Shown here: positions 18,926-28,174 of the stretch, piece after piece
Position numbering within the stretch: position 1 is the first letter of the stretch
Layout: the number at the start of each line of letters is the position of its first letter
Assembly (NCBI RefSeq): GCF_006569185.2
Contig: NZ_VIGC02000018.1
Coordinates: forward strand, 58,661-122,660
Origin: Litorilinea aerophila
Lineage (GTDB): Bacteria > Chloroflexota > Anaerolineae > Caldilineales > Caldilineaceae
Direction: 5' to 3'
Length of the DNA: 64,000 bases
Position numbers and translations under genes: made by a program
The notes under the pieces: generated by a model
Seen by the model: the letters and a program-made list of their open reading frames with translations, nothing else
Told to the model about the DNA's origin: nothing
Database searches by the model: none

Positions 18926-20203
18926 ATGCCAACACCCGTCAAGATGCCCCAACTGGGGGAAAGCGTCGTGGAAGGCACAGTCGCCCGCTGGCTGAAAGCC
19001 CCCGGCGAGCCGGTGGCCCGGCTGGAACCCCTGTTGGAGATTACCACCGATAAGATCGACACGGAGGTGCCAGCCCCGGCGGAAGGGGTCCTCCTGGCGG
19101 TCCAGGTGCCGGCCGGCCAGACCGTAGCCGCCGGCACCATCCTGGGCTATATCGGCGCGCCCGACGAGAAAGTGCCAGAGCAGGCAGCCGGGGATCCCGC
19201 CCGCCCGGAACCGTCGGCGTCGGTCGAAGTGGCCAGCTCCCCCGGCGACGCCCCACCCGGGCGACCGGCGGAGAAGCCCAGTGGCCGGGCCTTCATCAGC
19301 CCGGTGGTGGCCCGTATGGCCGACGAACATGGGCTGGACCTGGCCGAGATCCCCGGTTCCGGCCTGGGGGGGCGCATCACCAAGCAGGACGTCCTGCGTT
19401 TCCTGGCGGCGCGGCGGGCCGCCGCGCCTGTGTCGCCGGCCATGCCCGCGGGGCCTTCGCCCCTTCCGCCCCAGGCCGACGAAGTACTCATGCCCCTCAC
19501 GGCCATGCGACGCGCCATCGCCCGCCACATGGTGCAGAGCAAGCAGACCAGCCCCCATGTGACCACCATCTTCGAAGCCGATATGACCGCGGTGGTGCGC
19601 CACCGGGAGGCCCATCGGGCCCAGTATGCGGCCAGAGGCCTGCGTTTGACCTTCACGCCCTATTTTGTGGCCGCCGCCGCCCGGGCGCTGAAGGCCGTGC
19701 CCGAGGTGAACGCCCGCTTCCAGGAGGGCGACCCGGGCGGCATCATCCTGTGCCGTCGGGTCCACATTGGCGTGGCGGTGGCCCTGGACGATGGCCTCAT
19801 CGTTCCCGTCATTCGAGACGCGGATGAAAAAAGCCTGCAAGGGTTGGCCCGGGCGGTGGCCGAGCTGGCCGACCAGGCCCGCGCGGGGACCCTCCCACCG
19901 GACGCCACCCGAGGCGGCACCTTCACCATCACCAACCATGGGGTTTCCGGCAGCCTCATCGGCACGCCCATCATCAACCAGCCCCAGGCCGGCATCCTGG
20001 GCATCGGCGCCATTGTCAAGCGACCCGTGGTGCGCAGCGGCAACGATTCGCTGCTGCCCAGCGCCGACGATGCCATCGTCATCCGCCCCATGTGTTACCT
20101 CAGCTTCACCTTCGATCATCGGATCCTGGACGGCGCCCAGGCGGACCGGTTTGTGGCGATCATCAAGGAGACGCTGGAGGAGTGGCCCCTGGAACTGGCA
20201 TAA
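18926..20203 (+). CDS. Dihydrolipoamide acyltransferase (E2) of a 2-oxoacid dehydrogenase complex
   Basis: This 425-residue E2 has one lipoyl domain (1-76) with the lipoylated lysine K43 in ITTDKIDTEVP, a Pro/Ala/Glu-rich linker, a peripheral subunit-binding domain at about 120-160 (FISPVVARMADEHGLDL... GGRITKQDVLRFL), a second linker and the catalytic domain. The active site HRILDG near the C-terminus provides H398 and D402. It transfers the acyl group from lipoamide to CoA. The acyl specificity (pyruvate, 2-oxoglutarate, branched-chain) is not decidable; one lipoyl domain and GESV favour the 2-oxoglutarate or branched-chain types. ATG 18926 follows GGAG and agrees with family starts. The E3 gene follows; E1 genes are absent from the window. 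Confidence 0.93.
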   Translation: MPTPVKMPQLGESVVEGTVARWLKAPGEPVARLEPLLEITTDKIDTEVPAPAEGVLLAVQVPAGQTVAAGTILGYIGAPDEKVPEQAAGDPARPEPSASVEVASSPGDAPPGRPAEKPSGRAFISPVVARMADEHGLDLAEIPGSGLGGRITKQDVLRFLAARRAAAPVSPAMPAGPSPLPPQADEVLMPLTAMRRAIARHMVQSKQTSPHVTTIFEADMTAVVRHREAHRAQYAARGLRLTFTPYFVAAAARALKAVPEVNARFQEGDPGGIILCRRVHIGVAVALDDGLIVPVIRDADEKSLQGLARAVAELADQARAGTLPPDATRGGTFTITNHGVSGSLIGTPIINQPQAGILGIGAIVKRPVVRSGNDSLLPSADDAIVIRPMCYLSFTFDHRILDGAQADRFVAIIKETLEEWPLELA

Positions 20204-20299
20204 CCAACCCCATGTCCACGACTTGGACCGCGTGGTGGGCCGTCCCAAATTCTGGAAACGGGCCGATTTCATGTACCATAACAGGGAATGAACCGCAGA

Positions 20300-20321
20300 T
20301 GACTCTACGGCAAGAAGGGTC
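20300..20321 (+). repeat. Family C single arm
   Basis: TGACTCTACGGCAAGAAGG here matches TGACTCTACTGCAAAAAGG of the inverted-repeat element at 10255-10411 with few changes. Only one arm is present; it lies in the short leader just upstream of the lpdA ribosome site. Confidence 0.45.
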
Positions 20322-20343
20322 TTATCACCGCTGAGGAGAGAGC

Positions 20344-21777
20344 ATGAGCAATCACAACTACGATTATGATGTCATCGTATTGGGTAGCGGCCCCGGCGGC
20401 TACGTCGCGGCCATCCGGGCTGCCCAGCTGGGCCTGAAGACCGCGCTGGTGGAGCGGGAAAACCTGGGTGGCGTCTGCCTCAACTGGGGCTGCATCCCCA
20501 CCAAAGCCCTGATCCACAACGCCGAAGTGCTGGAGACCCTCCACAGCGCCAAGGATTTTGGCTTTACCTTCGAGAACCTGACGGTAGACTTTTCCAGCGC
20601 GGTGAAACGCAGCCGGGACATCGCCGACCGCCAGGCCAAGGGCGTCAACTTCCTCATGCGCAAGAACAAAATCGACGTCATCGAAGGGCACGGCCGTTTT
20701 GTGGATCCCCACACCCTCCACGTGGAGCCGTCGGAGTTCAAGCCCGAGGCCGGTGAACGGGATGTGACCGCCGCCCACTTCATCGTCGCCGTGGGCGCCC
20801 GGGCCCGAGGGCTGCCGGGCATCGAAATCGACGGCGAGCGCATCATCCAATACCGGGACGCGCTGGTCATGGAGAACCTGCCCGAGAAGCTGGTGGTGGT
20901 GGGCTCCGGCGCCATCGGCATGGAGTTCAGCTACCTCTACAACACCTACGGCGTGGACGTCACCGTGGTGGAGATGCTGGATCAGCTCCTGCCCCTGGAA
21001 GACCCGGAGGTCTCTGCCGAGGTCCAGAAGGAATTTCGCCGCAAGGGCATCAAAACCCTGGTGAGCACCCGCACCGAAGGGGTAGAGATCACCGACCAGG
21101 GAGTGAAGGTGACCGTCCGCAACCTCAAGAACGACGAGGTCCAGGAACTAAACGCCGACAAGGTGCTCATGGCAATCGGCATCCAGCCCAACACGGACAA
21201 GGCTGGCCTGGATGCCGCCGGTGTCGAGCTGGATCAGCGGGGCTACATCCAGATCGACGAGGTGATGCGCACCAACGTCCCCCACATCTACGCCATCGGC
21301 GACTGCACGGGCAAGCTGGCCCTGGCCCACGTGGCCAGTGCCCAGGGCATCGTCGCGGCCGAAACCATCGCGGGGGTGGAAACGCTGCCCATCCCCCATG
21401 AAAAGTACATCTTCATGCCCCGCTGCACCTACTGCCAGCCCCAGGTGGCCAGCCTGGGCATGACCGAGGCCCAGGCCAAGGAAGCCGGGTACCAGATCAA
21501 GGTGGGCAAGTTCCCCTTCATGCCCAACGGCAAGGCCCGGGCCCTGGAAGCCAAGGTGGGCTTTGTCAAGATCATCGCCGACGCCAAATACGGCGAGATC
21601 CTGGGCGCACACCTGGTGGGGCCGGACGTGACCGAGCTGTTGCCTGAGCTGAGCCTGGCCCAGTTCATGGAGATCACCCCCGCGGAGATCGCCCGAACCG
21701 TCCATGCCCACCCCACCCTGAGCGAGGTGATCATGGAGGCGGCTCACGCGGTAGAAGGCCACCCCATTCACATGTGA
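20344..21777 (+). CDS. lpdA: Dihydrolipoamide dehydrogenase (E3)
   Basis: This 477-residue flavoprotein reoxidises dihydrolipoamide with NAD+. The FAD-binding loop is VIVLGSGPGGYVAAIRA. The redox-active disulfide is C45-C50 in GGVCLNWGCIPTKAL, the NAD loop is VVGSGAIGMEFSYLY, and the second FAD motif is IYAIGDCTG. The catalytic dyad lies in HAHPTLSE (H456, E461), contributed to the partner subunit of the homodimer. Length is normal. GAGGAG is placed 7 nt before ATG 20344. It follows the E2 gene by 140 nt that contain a repeat arm, so it may also have its own promoter. A strong hairpin follows the gene. Confidence 0.96.
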   Translation: MSNHNYDYDVIVLGSGPGGYVAAIRAAQLGLKTALVERENLGGVCLNWGCIPTKALIHNAEVLETLHSAKDFGFTFENLTVDFSSAVKRSRDIADRQAKGVNFLMRKNKIDVIEGHGRFVDPHTLHVEPSEFKPEAGERDVTAAHFIVAVGARARGLPGIEIDGERIIQYRDALVMENLPEKLVVVGSGAIGMEFSYLYNTYGVDVTVVEMLDQLLPLEDPEVSAEVQKEFRRKGIKTLVSTRTEGVEITDQGVKVTVRNLKNDEVQELNADKVLMAIGIQPNTDKAGLDAAGVELDQRGYIQIDEVMRTNVPHIYAIGDCTGKLALAHVASAQGIVAAETIAGVETLPIPHEKYIFMPRCTYCQPQVASLGMTEAQAKEAGYQIKVGKFPFMPNGKARALEAKVGFVKIIADAKYGEILGAHLVGPDVTELLPELSLAQFMEITPAEIARTVHAHPTLSEVIMEAAHAVEGHPIHM

Positions 21778-21784
21778 GCCGGTT

Positions 21785-21828
21785 CCAGGGCGCACGCCCC
21801 GGGCCTGCCCCGATGGTGTGCGCCCTGG
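21785..21828 (+). terminator. Hairpin after lpdA, possible terminator
   Basis: CCAGGGCGCAC (21785-21795) and GTGCGCCCTGG (21818-21828) form a perfect 11-bp stem with a 22-nt loop, 8 nt past the lpdA stop. There is no U-run after it, so attenuation or mRNA protection is as likely as intrinsic termination. Confidence 0.45.
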
Positions 21829-21869
21829 CGGATGGACCGGCCCGATGGAATCACGGGGAGCCACATCTT

Positions 21870-22352
21870 ATGGGTAGCCACAACATGGACAAACAGACCG
21901 ACCCACGCTGGCAGCAGGCGAAGGCCAGCCTGGAGATTCCGGTACGCTTTGCAGAGACGGACCTGATGGGGGTCGTGCACCACGCGGCCTACATCGTCTG
22001 GTTCGAGGCAGGTCGGGTGGCCTGGATGGAGGCCGCCGGCATGCCCTACACGGAGATCGCGGCCACAGGCCACCATTTCGCCGTCACCGGCATCCACGCG
22101 GAGTATCGGGCCGCCGCCCACTTTGGCGACACTGTCCGGGTGACCACCTGGCTGGCCGGCCTGCGCAGCCGCTTTGTCCGCTTCGAATACGCCATCCACA
22201 ACACGGCGGACGAGACCCTGCTGGCCACGGGCAGCAGCGAACACATTTGCGTGGACCTGGACGGGCGCATGGCCAAAATTCCGCCCCAGGTGGTGGAACG
22301 TCTGCAGGCTGGCGCCCAGCGCCTGGCGGCCCTGGCCCGGCAGGAAGAATGA
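21870..22352 (+). CDS. Acyl-CoA thioesterase, 4HBT (YbgC-like) hotdog fold
   Basis: This 160-residue hotdog-fold protein shows the 4-hydroxybenzoyl-CoA thioesterase signature VRFAETDLMGVVHHAAYIVWFEAGR. D31 is the likely catalytic aspartate, with the GVVHHAxY stretch on the central helix. FGDTVRVTTWLAGLRS and RFEYAIHNTADETLLATGSS complete the fold. Substrates are probably short or medium acyl-CoAs; YbgC relatives act near the envelope. ATG 21870 is chosen because GGGGAG precedes it. A second ATG at 21885 is possible. It follows lpdA across a hairpin and may be translated from the same message. Confidence 0.88.
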   Translation: MGSHNMDKQTDPRWQQAKASLEIPVRFAETDLMGVVHHAAYIVWFEAGRVAWMEAAGMPYTEIAATGHHFAVTGIHAEYRAAAHFGDTVRVTTWLAGLRSRFVRFEYAIHNTADETLLATGSSEHICVDLDGRMAKIPPQVVERLQAGAQRLAALARQEE

Positions 22353-22368
22353 GGCCGCCATCTGGCTC

Positions 22369-22397
22369 TGTACAAATCCATGGCCCCACGCTACAAT
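22369..22397 (+). promoter_or_regulatory. Possible promoter upstream of the MBL gene
   Basis: TACAAT (22392-22397) is a good -10 box. TGTACA (22369-22374) at 17-nt spacing is a weak -35. The predicted start coincides with the left end of the repeat at 22404, so the repeat would form the 5' leader. Confidence 0.4.
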
Positions 22398-22403
22398 ACT
22401 AAT

Positions 22404-22500
22404 ACAGTCTGCCGTAAATACCACGGCAGAAATTCGGCGGCACTACCTCTGGTGGAAACCATCGGCGAATTTCTGCCGGGATTTACTGCCGGGATTTACT
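22404..22500 (+). repeat. Dispersed palindromic repeat family A, copy 1
   Basis: CGGCAGAAATTC (22424-22435) pairs perfectly with GAATTTCTGCCG (22467-22478), flanked by GTAAAT (22414-22419) and ATTTAC (22481-22486). The loop contains CTACCTCTGGTGG. The right end carries a 13-nt tandem duplication (CTGCCGGGATTTA twice). The same element occurs inverted at 40668-40763 and in diverged form at 59695-59778. Confidence 0.7.
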
Positions 22501-22537
22501 AAGGTAGAGGCGTGACGATGTAGTGGGTTGACCGAAC

Positions 22538-23482
22538 ATGATTCACGTTGAACATCACGGCCCGGTCATTGCCATTCGGATGGCGCGAGGGTTCCTGGGC
22601 CGCCCCATCGACTGGACAACCGCCTACTGGGTGGATGGGCTCCTGATCGACGCCGGTCCACCCTGTACGGCGCGCCAGTTGCTCCGGGTGTTGAACCCAC
22701 TCCACATCGACAGCATTGTCGTCACCCACGCCCACGAGGATCACATGGGGGGCCTGCCGGCACTGCGGGCCCGATACCCCCACGTGCCCATCTATGCCAG
22801 CCGGCGCACGGTGCCCCTGCTTCGGGAGCCGTCACGTCTGGCAATACAGCTCTACCGTCGCCTGTTGTGGGGGCGCCCCAAACCGGTCCCGGATGTGATC
22901 AGCCTGGACGAAGTGGATGAGGTGCTGCGGACACCCAGCTACTGCTTCCGGGTGGTGGAGACGCCGGGCCACAGCCGGGATCACATCAGCCTGTATGAAC
23001 CCACCCAGCGCTGGATCTTCAGCGGCGATGCCTTCGTCGGCGGGCCTGAACGCCACTGGCCGGCCGACTCGGATCTGTTCGCCGTGCTCAGCAGCCTGCG
23101 TACCCTGGCCAGCCTGCGGCCAGAACGGCTCTTCCCGGCCAGCGGCAATGTACGCCGGACACCGCTGCCGGAACTACACGAAAAGATCGGCCTGCTGCTC
23201 CAACTCACCCGGGCCGTCGCCCGGCTGGACGCCGCCGGCATGACCGTACCGGAAATGGTCACGGCCCTCTTCAACGGCGAATCACCCCTGCGCTGGTGGA
23301 CCATGGGGCACCTCTCCGCGGCACATTTGATCGAGGCCTGCCGCAGCTACAACGCGCTGATGGCCCAGGACGACAGGCCGATGGCCAGCCGGGAAAGGCC
23401 GCGCCCCTTCAACACGCCGTCGGACTCCTCCGACACATCCACCAACCCCTCCACCGATTATGGGGACATCTTCCGCTCGTGA
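22538..23482 (+). CDS. MBL-fold metallo-hydrolase
   Basis: This 314-residue metallo-beta-lactamase-fold enzyme has the metal motif THAHEDHMGGLPALRARYP (H64, H66, D68, H69). A later ETPGHSRDHISLYE provides the third histidine, and IFSGDAFVGGPERHWP provides the bridging aspartate. The organisation is that of the glyoxalase-II-like hydrolases; the substrate is unknown. A C-terminal helical part follows, with a low-complexity Ser/Thr/Asp-rich tail from about residue 290. It is a single gene with a repeat element in its leader, transcribed in the same direction as the thioesterase gene before it. Confidence 0.88.
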   Translation: MIHVEHHGPVIAIRMARGFLGRPIDWTTAYWVDGLLIDAGPPCTARQLLRVLNPLHIDSIVVTHAHEDHMGGLPALRARYPHVPIYASRRTVPLLREPSRLAIQLYRRLLWGRPKPVPDVISLDEVDEVLRTPSYCFRVVETPGHSRDHISLYEPTQRWIFSGDAFVGGPERHWPADSDLFAVLSSLRTLASLRPERLFPASGNVRRTPLPELHEKIGLLLQLTRAVARLDAAGMTVPEMVTALFNGESPLRWWTMGHLSAAHLIEACRSYNALMAQDDRPMASRERPRPFNTPSDSSDTSTNPSTDYGDIFRS

Positions 23483-23601
23483 CGATTTCACCCGTCAAGT
23501 GCACCCATCAAGCTGCCAGCTCGTGCTGACGGACCGGCTCCAGGTGTGGGTCGAGGTGCTCAATGGTTTGGGGCGGCATTTTGCGGAAAAGTAGAGAAAC
23601 T

Positions 23602-24597
23602 ATGCGAGTTCTAATCACCGGCGGTGCCGGTTTCATCGGCTCCCATCTGGCCAACCAGCTCCATCGCCGGGGCCACTACGTGCGGGTGTTGGACGACCTG
23701 AGCAGCGGCGACCCGGCCCGCCTGCTGCCCGGCATCAACTTTAACCGGGGCGATGTCCGGGACATTCCCAAGCTCTGGTCCCTGCTCCAGGGCGTAGACG
23801 TGGTCTACCACCTGGCCGCCCGGGTCAGCGTGCCCGCGTCCGTCCTCTACCCCCGGGAATATAACGACGTCAACGTGGGCGGTACCGTCTCTCTGCTGGA
23901 GGCCTGCCGCGACGTGGGCTCCATCCGGCGGGTGATCCTGGCCAGCAGCGCCACGGTCTACGGCGACCACGAGGTGCAGCCGGTGACTGAATCCATGGGG
24001 ACCCGGCCGGCTGTGCCCTACGCGGTGAGCAAGGTGGCGGCCGAGCACTACCTCTTCGCCATCGGCCAGCTCAGCGGCTTTGAAACGGTGGCCCTGCGCA
24101 TCTTCAACGCCTACGGCCCGGGCCAGCCCCTTCCGCCCACCCATCCGCCGGTCATTCCCCAGTTCATGCACCAGATTCTGGGGCGGGGCTCGGTGGTCAT
24201 CTTCGGAGACGGCACCCAGACTCGGGACTTTGTCTACATTGACGATGTGGTGGAGGCGCTCATCAGCGCAGCCCAGGCCCCCCACGTGGACCGCCAGATC
24301 ATCAACGTGGGCAGTGGGGAGGAGACCTCCATCAACCAGCTGGTGGACTACATCAGCGAGATCACAGGTGCCCGGGCCAATGTGCTGTACAACCGGGAGG
24401 GGTCCGGCGGCATAGCCAGGCTGGTGGCCGACGTCAGCAAGGCCCGGCAGTTGCTCAAATACCGGCCCCGGACGGGGCTGCGACAGGGCCTGCGTCGCCT
24501 GCTGGAGGAGGATCCCCTCTTCCGCCCTGGCCACCGCCCTGCACCTCAGCCCTCCTCGCCATCCCGGCCCCTGGTCGATCCGGGTCAGTCGTCATGA
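23602..24597 (+). CDS. NAD-dependent sugar-nucleotide epimerase/dehydratase
   Basis: This 331-residue extended SDR enzyme has the NAD loop [26 protein letters not shown], the catalytic serine in [12 protein letters not shown], and the YxxxK dyad in [28 protein letters not shown] and [19 protein letters not shown] are sugar-nucleotide-binding segments. It most resembles UDP-glucose 4-epimerase-like proteins of bacteria, acting in polysaccharide precursor synthesis; the exact sugar is not determined. ATG 23602 directly precedes the beta strand [10 protein letters not shown]; there is no clear ribosome site (GAGAAA only). Its stop overlaps the start of mltG (ATGA), so both are translated together. 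Confidence 0.9.
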   Translation: MRVLITGGAGFIGSHLANQLHRRGHYVRVLDDLSSGDPARLLPGINFNRGDVRDIPKLWSLLQGVDVVYHLAARVSVPASVLYPREYNDVNVGGTVSLLEACRDVGSIRRVILASSATVYGDHEVQPVTESMGTRPAVPYAVSKVAAEHYLFAIGQLSGFETVALRIFNAYGPGQPLPPTHPPVIPQFMHQILGRGSVVIFGDGTQTRDFVYIDDVVEALISAAQAPHVDRQIINVGSGEETSINQLVDYISEITGARANVLYNREGSGGIARLVADVSKARQLLKYRPRTGLRQGLRRLLEEDPLFRPGHRPAPQPSSPSRPLVDPGQSS

Positions 24598-25724
24598 ACC
24601 TGTCTGCCCTGTTGCGCCCCATCGCCCGTCTGTCCTGGCTTCTTCTGGCGGTGACCGTCCTCGCCGGGTGTAGCCGCGGGGGCGAGGCCATGTTGCGCGC
24701 CTACCTCCGCGCCAACCAAAGCCAGGTTTCCCAGCCCTACAGCGTGGACTCCCGGCCTGTCCGCTTCGTGGTGGAGCCGGGCACACCGGCCCGGGTCATC
24801 GGCCAGAACCTGCGAGAGGCAGGCCTGATCGGCGACGAGCTGCTCTTCGAGGCCTACGTGCGGGTGAACGGCCTGGCCGATCAGTTGGAGGCGGGCACCT
24901 TCATCCTGGCGCCCTCCATGACCCTGGAGGAGATCGTGGCCATCCTGCAGCACGCCGAAGCTGCCAGCGTCACCATCACCATTCCGGAGGGGTGGCGCCT
25001 GGAACAGGTGGCCGACTACCTGGCCGCAGCCCAACTGTTCGGCGACAACATCCAGGAGGCAGAACGCTACCGCCAGCTGGCCGCGACCGGCGATCTCTCC
25101 ACCCTCGACGCCAGCCGCTACCCTTTCCTACAGGGGCGGCCGGCCGGCGCCAGCCTGGAGGGGTATCTCTTCCCCAACACCTACGAGATCCCGGCTGTGG
25201 ACGGCCGGGCGGAGGACCTGCTCATCCGGCAACTGGATACCTTCGCTGCCCAGGTGGTCCCGGCCTACGAAGAGGCAGTGGCAGCCGGCGCCACGGACCT
25301 GGCTCTCTACGAGGTGCTGACCCTGGCCAGCATTGTGGAACGGGAAGCGGTGGTGCCCGCGGAACGCCCGGCCATCGCCGGGGTCTACCTCAACCGGCTG
25401 GCCGCGGGGATGAAGCTGGAGGCCGACCCCACGGTGCAATACGCCATGGGCTACCAGCCGGAGACCGGCCAGTGGTGGAAAACGCCGGTCTTCCTGGAGG
25501 AATACGCCGGCGTGGACAGCCCCTACAATACCTATCTCTACGAGGGGCTGCCGCCCGGCCCCATTGCCAGCCCTGGCCTGGACAGCGTTCGGGCCGTGCT
25601 CTACCCGGAAGCGCATGACTACCTCTATTTCGTCGCCCTGCCGGACGGGAGCGGACGCCATGTCTTCGCCAACACCTTTGAAGAGCACGCGGAAAATGTG
25701 CGGCGCTACCTGGGCCTGCCTTAA
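24594..25724 (+). CDS. mltG: Endolytic murein transglycosylase MltG
   Basis: This 376-residue YceG/MltG protein has an N-terminal hydrophobic signal ending in a lipobox (TVLAGC, C26), so it may be a lipoprotein rather than the usual single-pass protein. The LysM-like region ([20 protein letters not shown]) is followed by the catalytic domain with [11 protein letters not shown] and [15 protein letters not shown] (catalytic glutamate about E249). Next come [24 protein letters not shown], and [20 protein letters not shown]. It cuts nascent glycan strands inside the chain and sets peptidoglycan strand length. It is translationally coupled to the epimerase gene. The usual neighbours yqgF and tmk are absent. 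Confidence 0.95.
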   Translation: MNLSALLRPIARLSWLLLAVTVLAGCSRGGEAMLRAYLRANQSQVSQPYSVDSRPVRFVVEPGTPARVIGQNLREAGLIGDELLFEAYVRVNGLADQLEAGTFILAPSMTLEEIVAILQHAEAASVTITIPEGWRLEQVADYLAAAQLFGDNIQEAERYRQLAATGDLSTLDASRYPFLQGRPAGASLEGYLFPNTYEIPAVDGRAEDLLIRQLDTFAAQVVPAYEEAVAAGATDLALYEVLTLASIVEREAVVPAERPAIAGVYLNRLAAGMKLEADPTVQYAMGYQPETGQWWKTPVFLEEYAGVDSPYNTYLYEGLPPGPIASPGLDSVRAVLYPEAHDYLYFVALPDGSGRHVFANTFEEHAENVRRYLGLP

Positions 25725-25810
25725 TGGATGGGCCGATCCCGACACGGATGCCCTCCATCGATGCCTGACGTGGATTTTGACATTGACTCGACCCATACCC
25801 ATCGGAGCCT

Positions 25811-28024
25811 ATGACCGCTGACGCGAGCCCTGTCCAGCTTCCTACCCGTACCGGCAAGGGACGTTTCGGCACCTTTGCCGGCGTCTTCACCCCCAACGTC
25901 CTCACCATCCTGGGGCTGATCCTCTTCTTGCGGACAGGCTGGGTGGTGGGCCAGGCCGGCCTGATCCAGGCGCTGATCATCGTGTTGCTGGCCAACAGCA
26001 TCACGCTGTTGACCGGCCTCTCCCTGTCGGCCATCGCCACCAGCATGCAGGTGCGCACCGGAGGCAACTACTACCTGATCTCCCGCTCCCTGGGGCTGGA
26101 AATCGGCGGCGCCATCGGCATTCCCCTCTATCTCTCCCAGGCCATCTCCGTGGCATTCTACATCATCGGGTTTACCGAATCTTTGCAGGCCATCCCCTTT
26201 TTCGCGGACTACGATCCCCGCCTGATCTCCACGGTTTTGGTCCTGCTCTTCGGTTTCATCGCCTATATCGGCGCCGACTTCGCCTTAAAAATTCAGTTTG
26301 TGGTACTGGCCGCCCTCACAGGCGCGCTGATCTCCTTCTTCGCGGGCGGGTGGGACAGCATCTCGCCGCCGGCCCTGGGCCCCAACTACCAGCCCGGCGT
26401 CAACTTCTGGGTGGCCTTCGCCGTCTTCTTCCCCGCGGTGACCGGCATCACCGTGGGCGCCAGCATGTCCGGCGACCTGCGGGACCCGGGCAAGAGCATT
26501 CCCCAGGGTACCCTGGCCTCCATCCTGGTCACCGCCATCATCTACGTGGCCGTGGTCATCTGGCTGGCCGTCCACGGGACGCCCGATGAACTCCTCCACG
26601 ACACCCTGATCATGCAGCGCATCGCCCGTTGGCCGGCCCTCATCTTCCTGGGCGTCTGGGCGGCCACCCTCTCCTCCGCGCTGGGCAGCGTCATGGCCGC
26701 GCCCCGGGTGCTCCAGGCCCTGGCCCTGGACCGGGTGGTGCCCGCCTGGATGGGCGCCCAACTGGGCAGCCCCACCGAGCCCCGCATGGCCGTGATCCTG
26801 ACCACGGCCATCGCCGTGGCGGTGGTCTGGTCCGGCGACCTGGACTTCGTGGCGCCGGTCATCAGCATGTTCTTCCTGAACACCTACGGCATGACAAACC
26901 TGGCCGCGGGCATCGAGAAACTGGTGGGGAACCCCAGCTATCGGCCCCGCTTCAACATCCACTGGGCGGCCTCTCTGTTGGGGGCGCTGGGCTGCTACGG
27001 AGCCATGTTCCTGATCCACGCGCCGGCCACGCTGATCGCCATCGTCATCAGCTACGGCATCTTTTTCCTGCTGGAGCAGCGCTCCCTCACCCGCACCTGG
27101 GGAGACCTCCGCAGCGGGTTCTGGTTTACCCTGGCCCGCTACGCGCTCCTTCACCTGGAAAATGTGCCCTGGCATGTGAAGAACTGGCGCCCCAACATCC
27201 TGGTCTTCACAGGCCAGCCCCACAACCGGGAGAACCTGGTGCGTATGGCTGAGTGGTTGACCTCCGGCCGGGGGATCGTGACCTTCACCCAGCTGCTGGT
27301 GGGCGACGTGCACAAGCTCAGCCAGGCCAACCTGCGGGAAGCCGCACAGAAGCACATCCGAGAGTACATCCAATCCCGACGCATGACCGCTTTTGCGGAA
27401 GCGGATATCGTTCAGGACTTTCTCAGTGGCGCGCTGGCCGTGGCCCAGGCCCACGGCGTGGGCGGCCTGGAGCCCAACACCGTCCTGCTGGGCTGGAGCC
27501 GCACAGCAGAAGGACGCATGGCCCAGATGAAACTGCTCCGGGATCTGGCCAGCCTGGGCAAGTCCGTCCTCTTCCTCCACTGTCGGGACGGCCACGACTT
27601 TGGACGCCGGGCCGTTATCGACGTCTGGTGGCGCGGGCGCGGCGGCAACGCGGATCTGATGCTCCTCTTCGCCCACCTCATCACCCAACATCGAGCCTGG
27701 GCCAACGCCCGCATCCGCCTGTTGCGGGTCATCGACGGAGAAGAAGGCCGGACCCAGACCCAACTCCACATGACCCAAATCCTGGAAGAGGTGCGAGTGG
27801 TGGCCGAGCCCGTGGTGATCGTGCGCACCTGCCCAAGCCAGCCCATCGCCGAGATCCTGGCCGAGCAAAGCCGGGAGACCGATCTGACCTTCCTGGGGCT
27901 GCAGCTCCCAGAACCACCCCAGGACAGCGCCTACAGCGAAACACTGGACTCCCTGGTCCAGCAGGTGGGTTCCATCGTCCTGGTACGCAGCGCCAACGCC
28001 GAAGACGTGCTGGACGTGGGCTGA
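25811..28024 (+). CDS. APC-superfamily permease, cation-chloride-cotransporter-like (SLC12-type)
   Basis: This 737-residue transporter starts with FGTFAGVFTPNVLTILGLIL, the GxxxGVFxPxxLxIxGxILFLR signature of cation-chloride cotransporters. About 12 membrane segments follow up to roughly residue 450. TGGNYYLISRSLGLEIGG (TM3) and AVFFPAVTGITVGASMSGDL (TM6) are also characteristic of SLC12 relatives. The C-terminal 280 residues form a soluble domain with universal-stress-like beta strands (NILVFTGQPHNRENLVRMAEWL, VLLGWSRTAEGR), as in eukaryotic CCCs. Transported ions are unknown for the bacterial group. A bipartite hairpin separates it from the convergent oxidoreductase gene. Confidence 0.88.
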   Translation: MTADASPVQLPTRTGKGRFGTFAGVFTPNVLTILGLILFLRTGWVVGQAGLIQALIIVLLANSITLLTGLSLSAIATSMQVRTGGNYYLISRSLGLEIGGAIGIPLYLSQAISVAFYIIGFTESLQAIPFFADYDPRLISTVLVLLFGFIAYIGADFALKIQFVVLAALTGALISFFAGGWDSISPPALGPNYQPGVNFWVAFAVFFPAVTGITVGASMSGDLRDPGKSIPQGTLASILVTAIIYVAVVIWLAVHGTPDELLHDTLIMQRIARWPALIFLGVWAATLSSALGSVMAAPRVLQALALDRVVPAWMGAQLGSPTEPRMAVILTTAIAVAVVWSGDLDFVAPVISMFFLNTYGMTNLAAGIEKLVGNPSYRPRFNIHWAASLLGALGCYGAMFLIHAPATLIAIVISYGIFFLLEQRSLTRTWGDLRSGFWFTLARYALLHLENVPWHVKNWRPNILVFTGQPHNRENLVRMAEWLTSGRGIVTFTQLLVGDVHKLSQANLREAAQKHIREYIQSRRMTAFAEADIVQDFLSGALAVAQAHGVGGLEPNTVLLGWSRTAEGRMAQMKLLRDLASLGKSVLFLHCRDGHDFGRRAVIDVWWRGRGGNADLMLLFAHLITQHRAWANARIRLLRVIDGEEGRTQTQLHMTQILEEVRVVAEPVVIVRTCPSQPIAEILAEQSRETDLTFLGLQLPEPPQDSAYSETLDSLVQQVGSIVLVRSANAEDVLDVG

Positions 28025-28063
28025 GCCCGCCCCCGAGCGCCATCCATCGCCCGCCCCAAACGC

Positions 28064-28104
28064 GAGGAAGGGCCGGCCCATCTGTCTGGGCGCAGCCCTT
28101 CCTC
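28064..28104. terminator. Bidirectional nested hairpin between convergent genes
   Basis: GAGGAAGGGC (28064-28073) pairs with GCCCTTCCTC (28095-28104). Inside, GCCCA (28076-28080) pairs with TGGGC (28087-28091) around a 6-nt loop. It sits between the stops of the permease and the oppositely oriented oxidoreductase gene and can serve both. Confidence 0.6.
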
Positions 28105-28174
28105 ACGGCTGTAAAACCGACAGCCTGTTCACTTCATCCGACATCCGCTGCAGACTGTTCCCGCTTTCTGCCCT

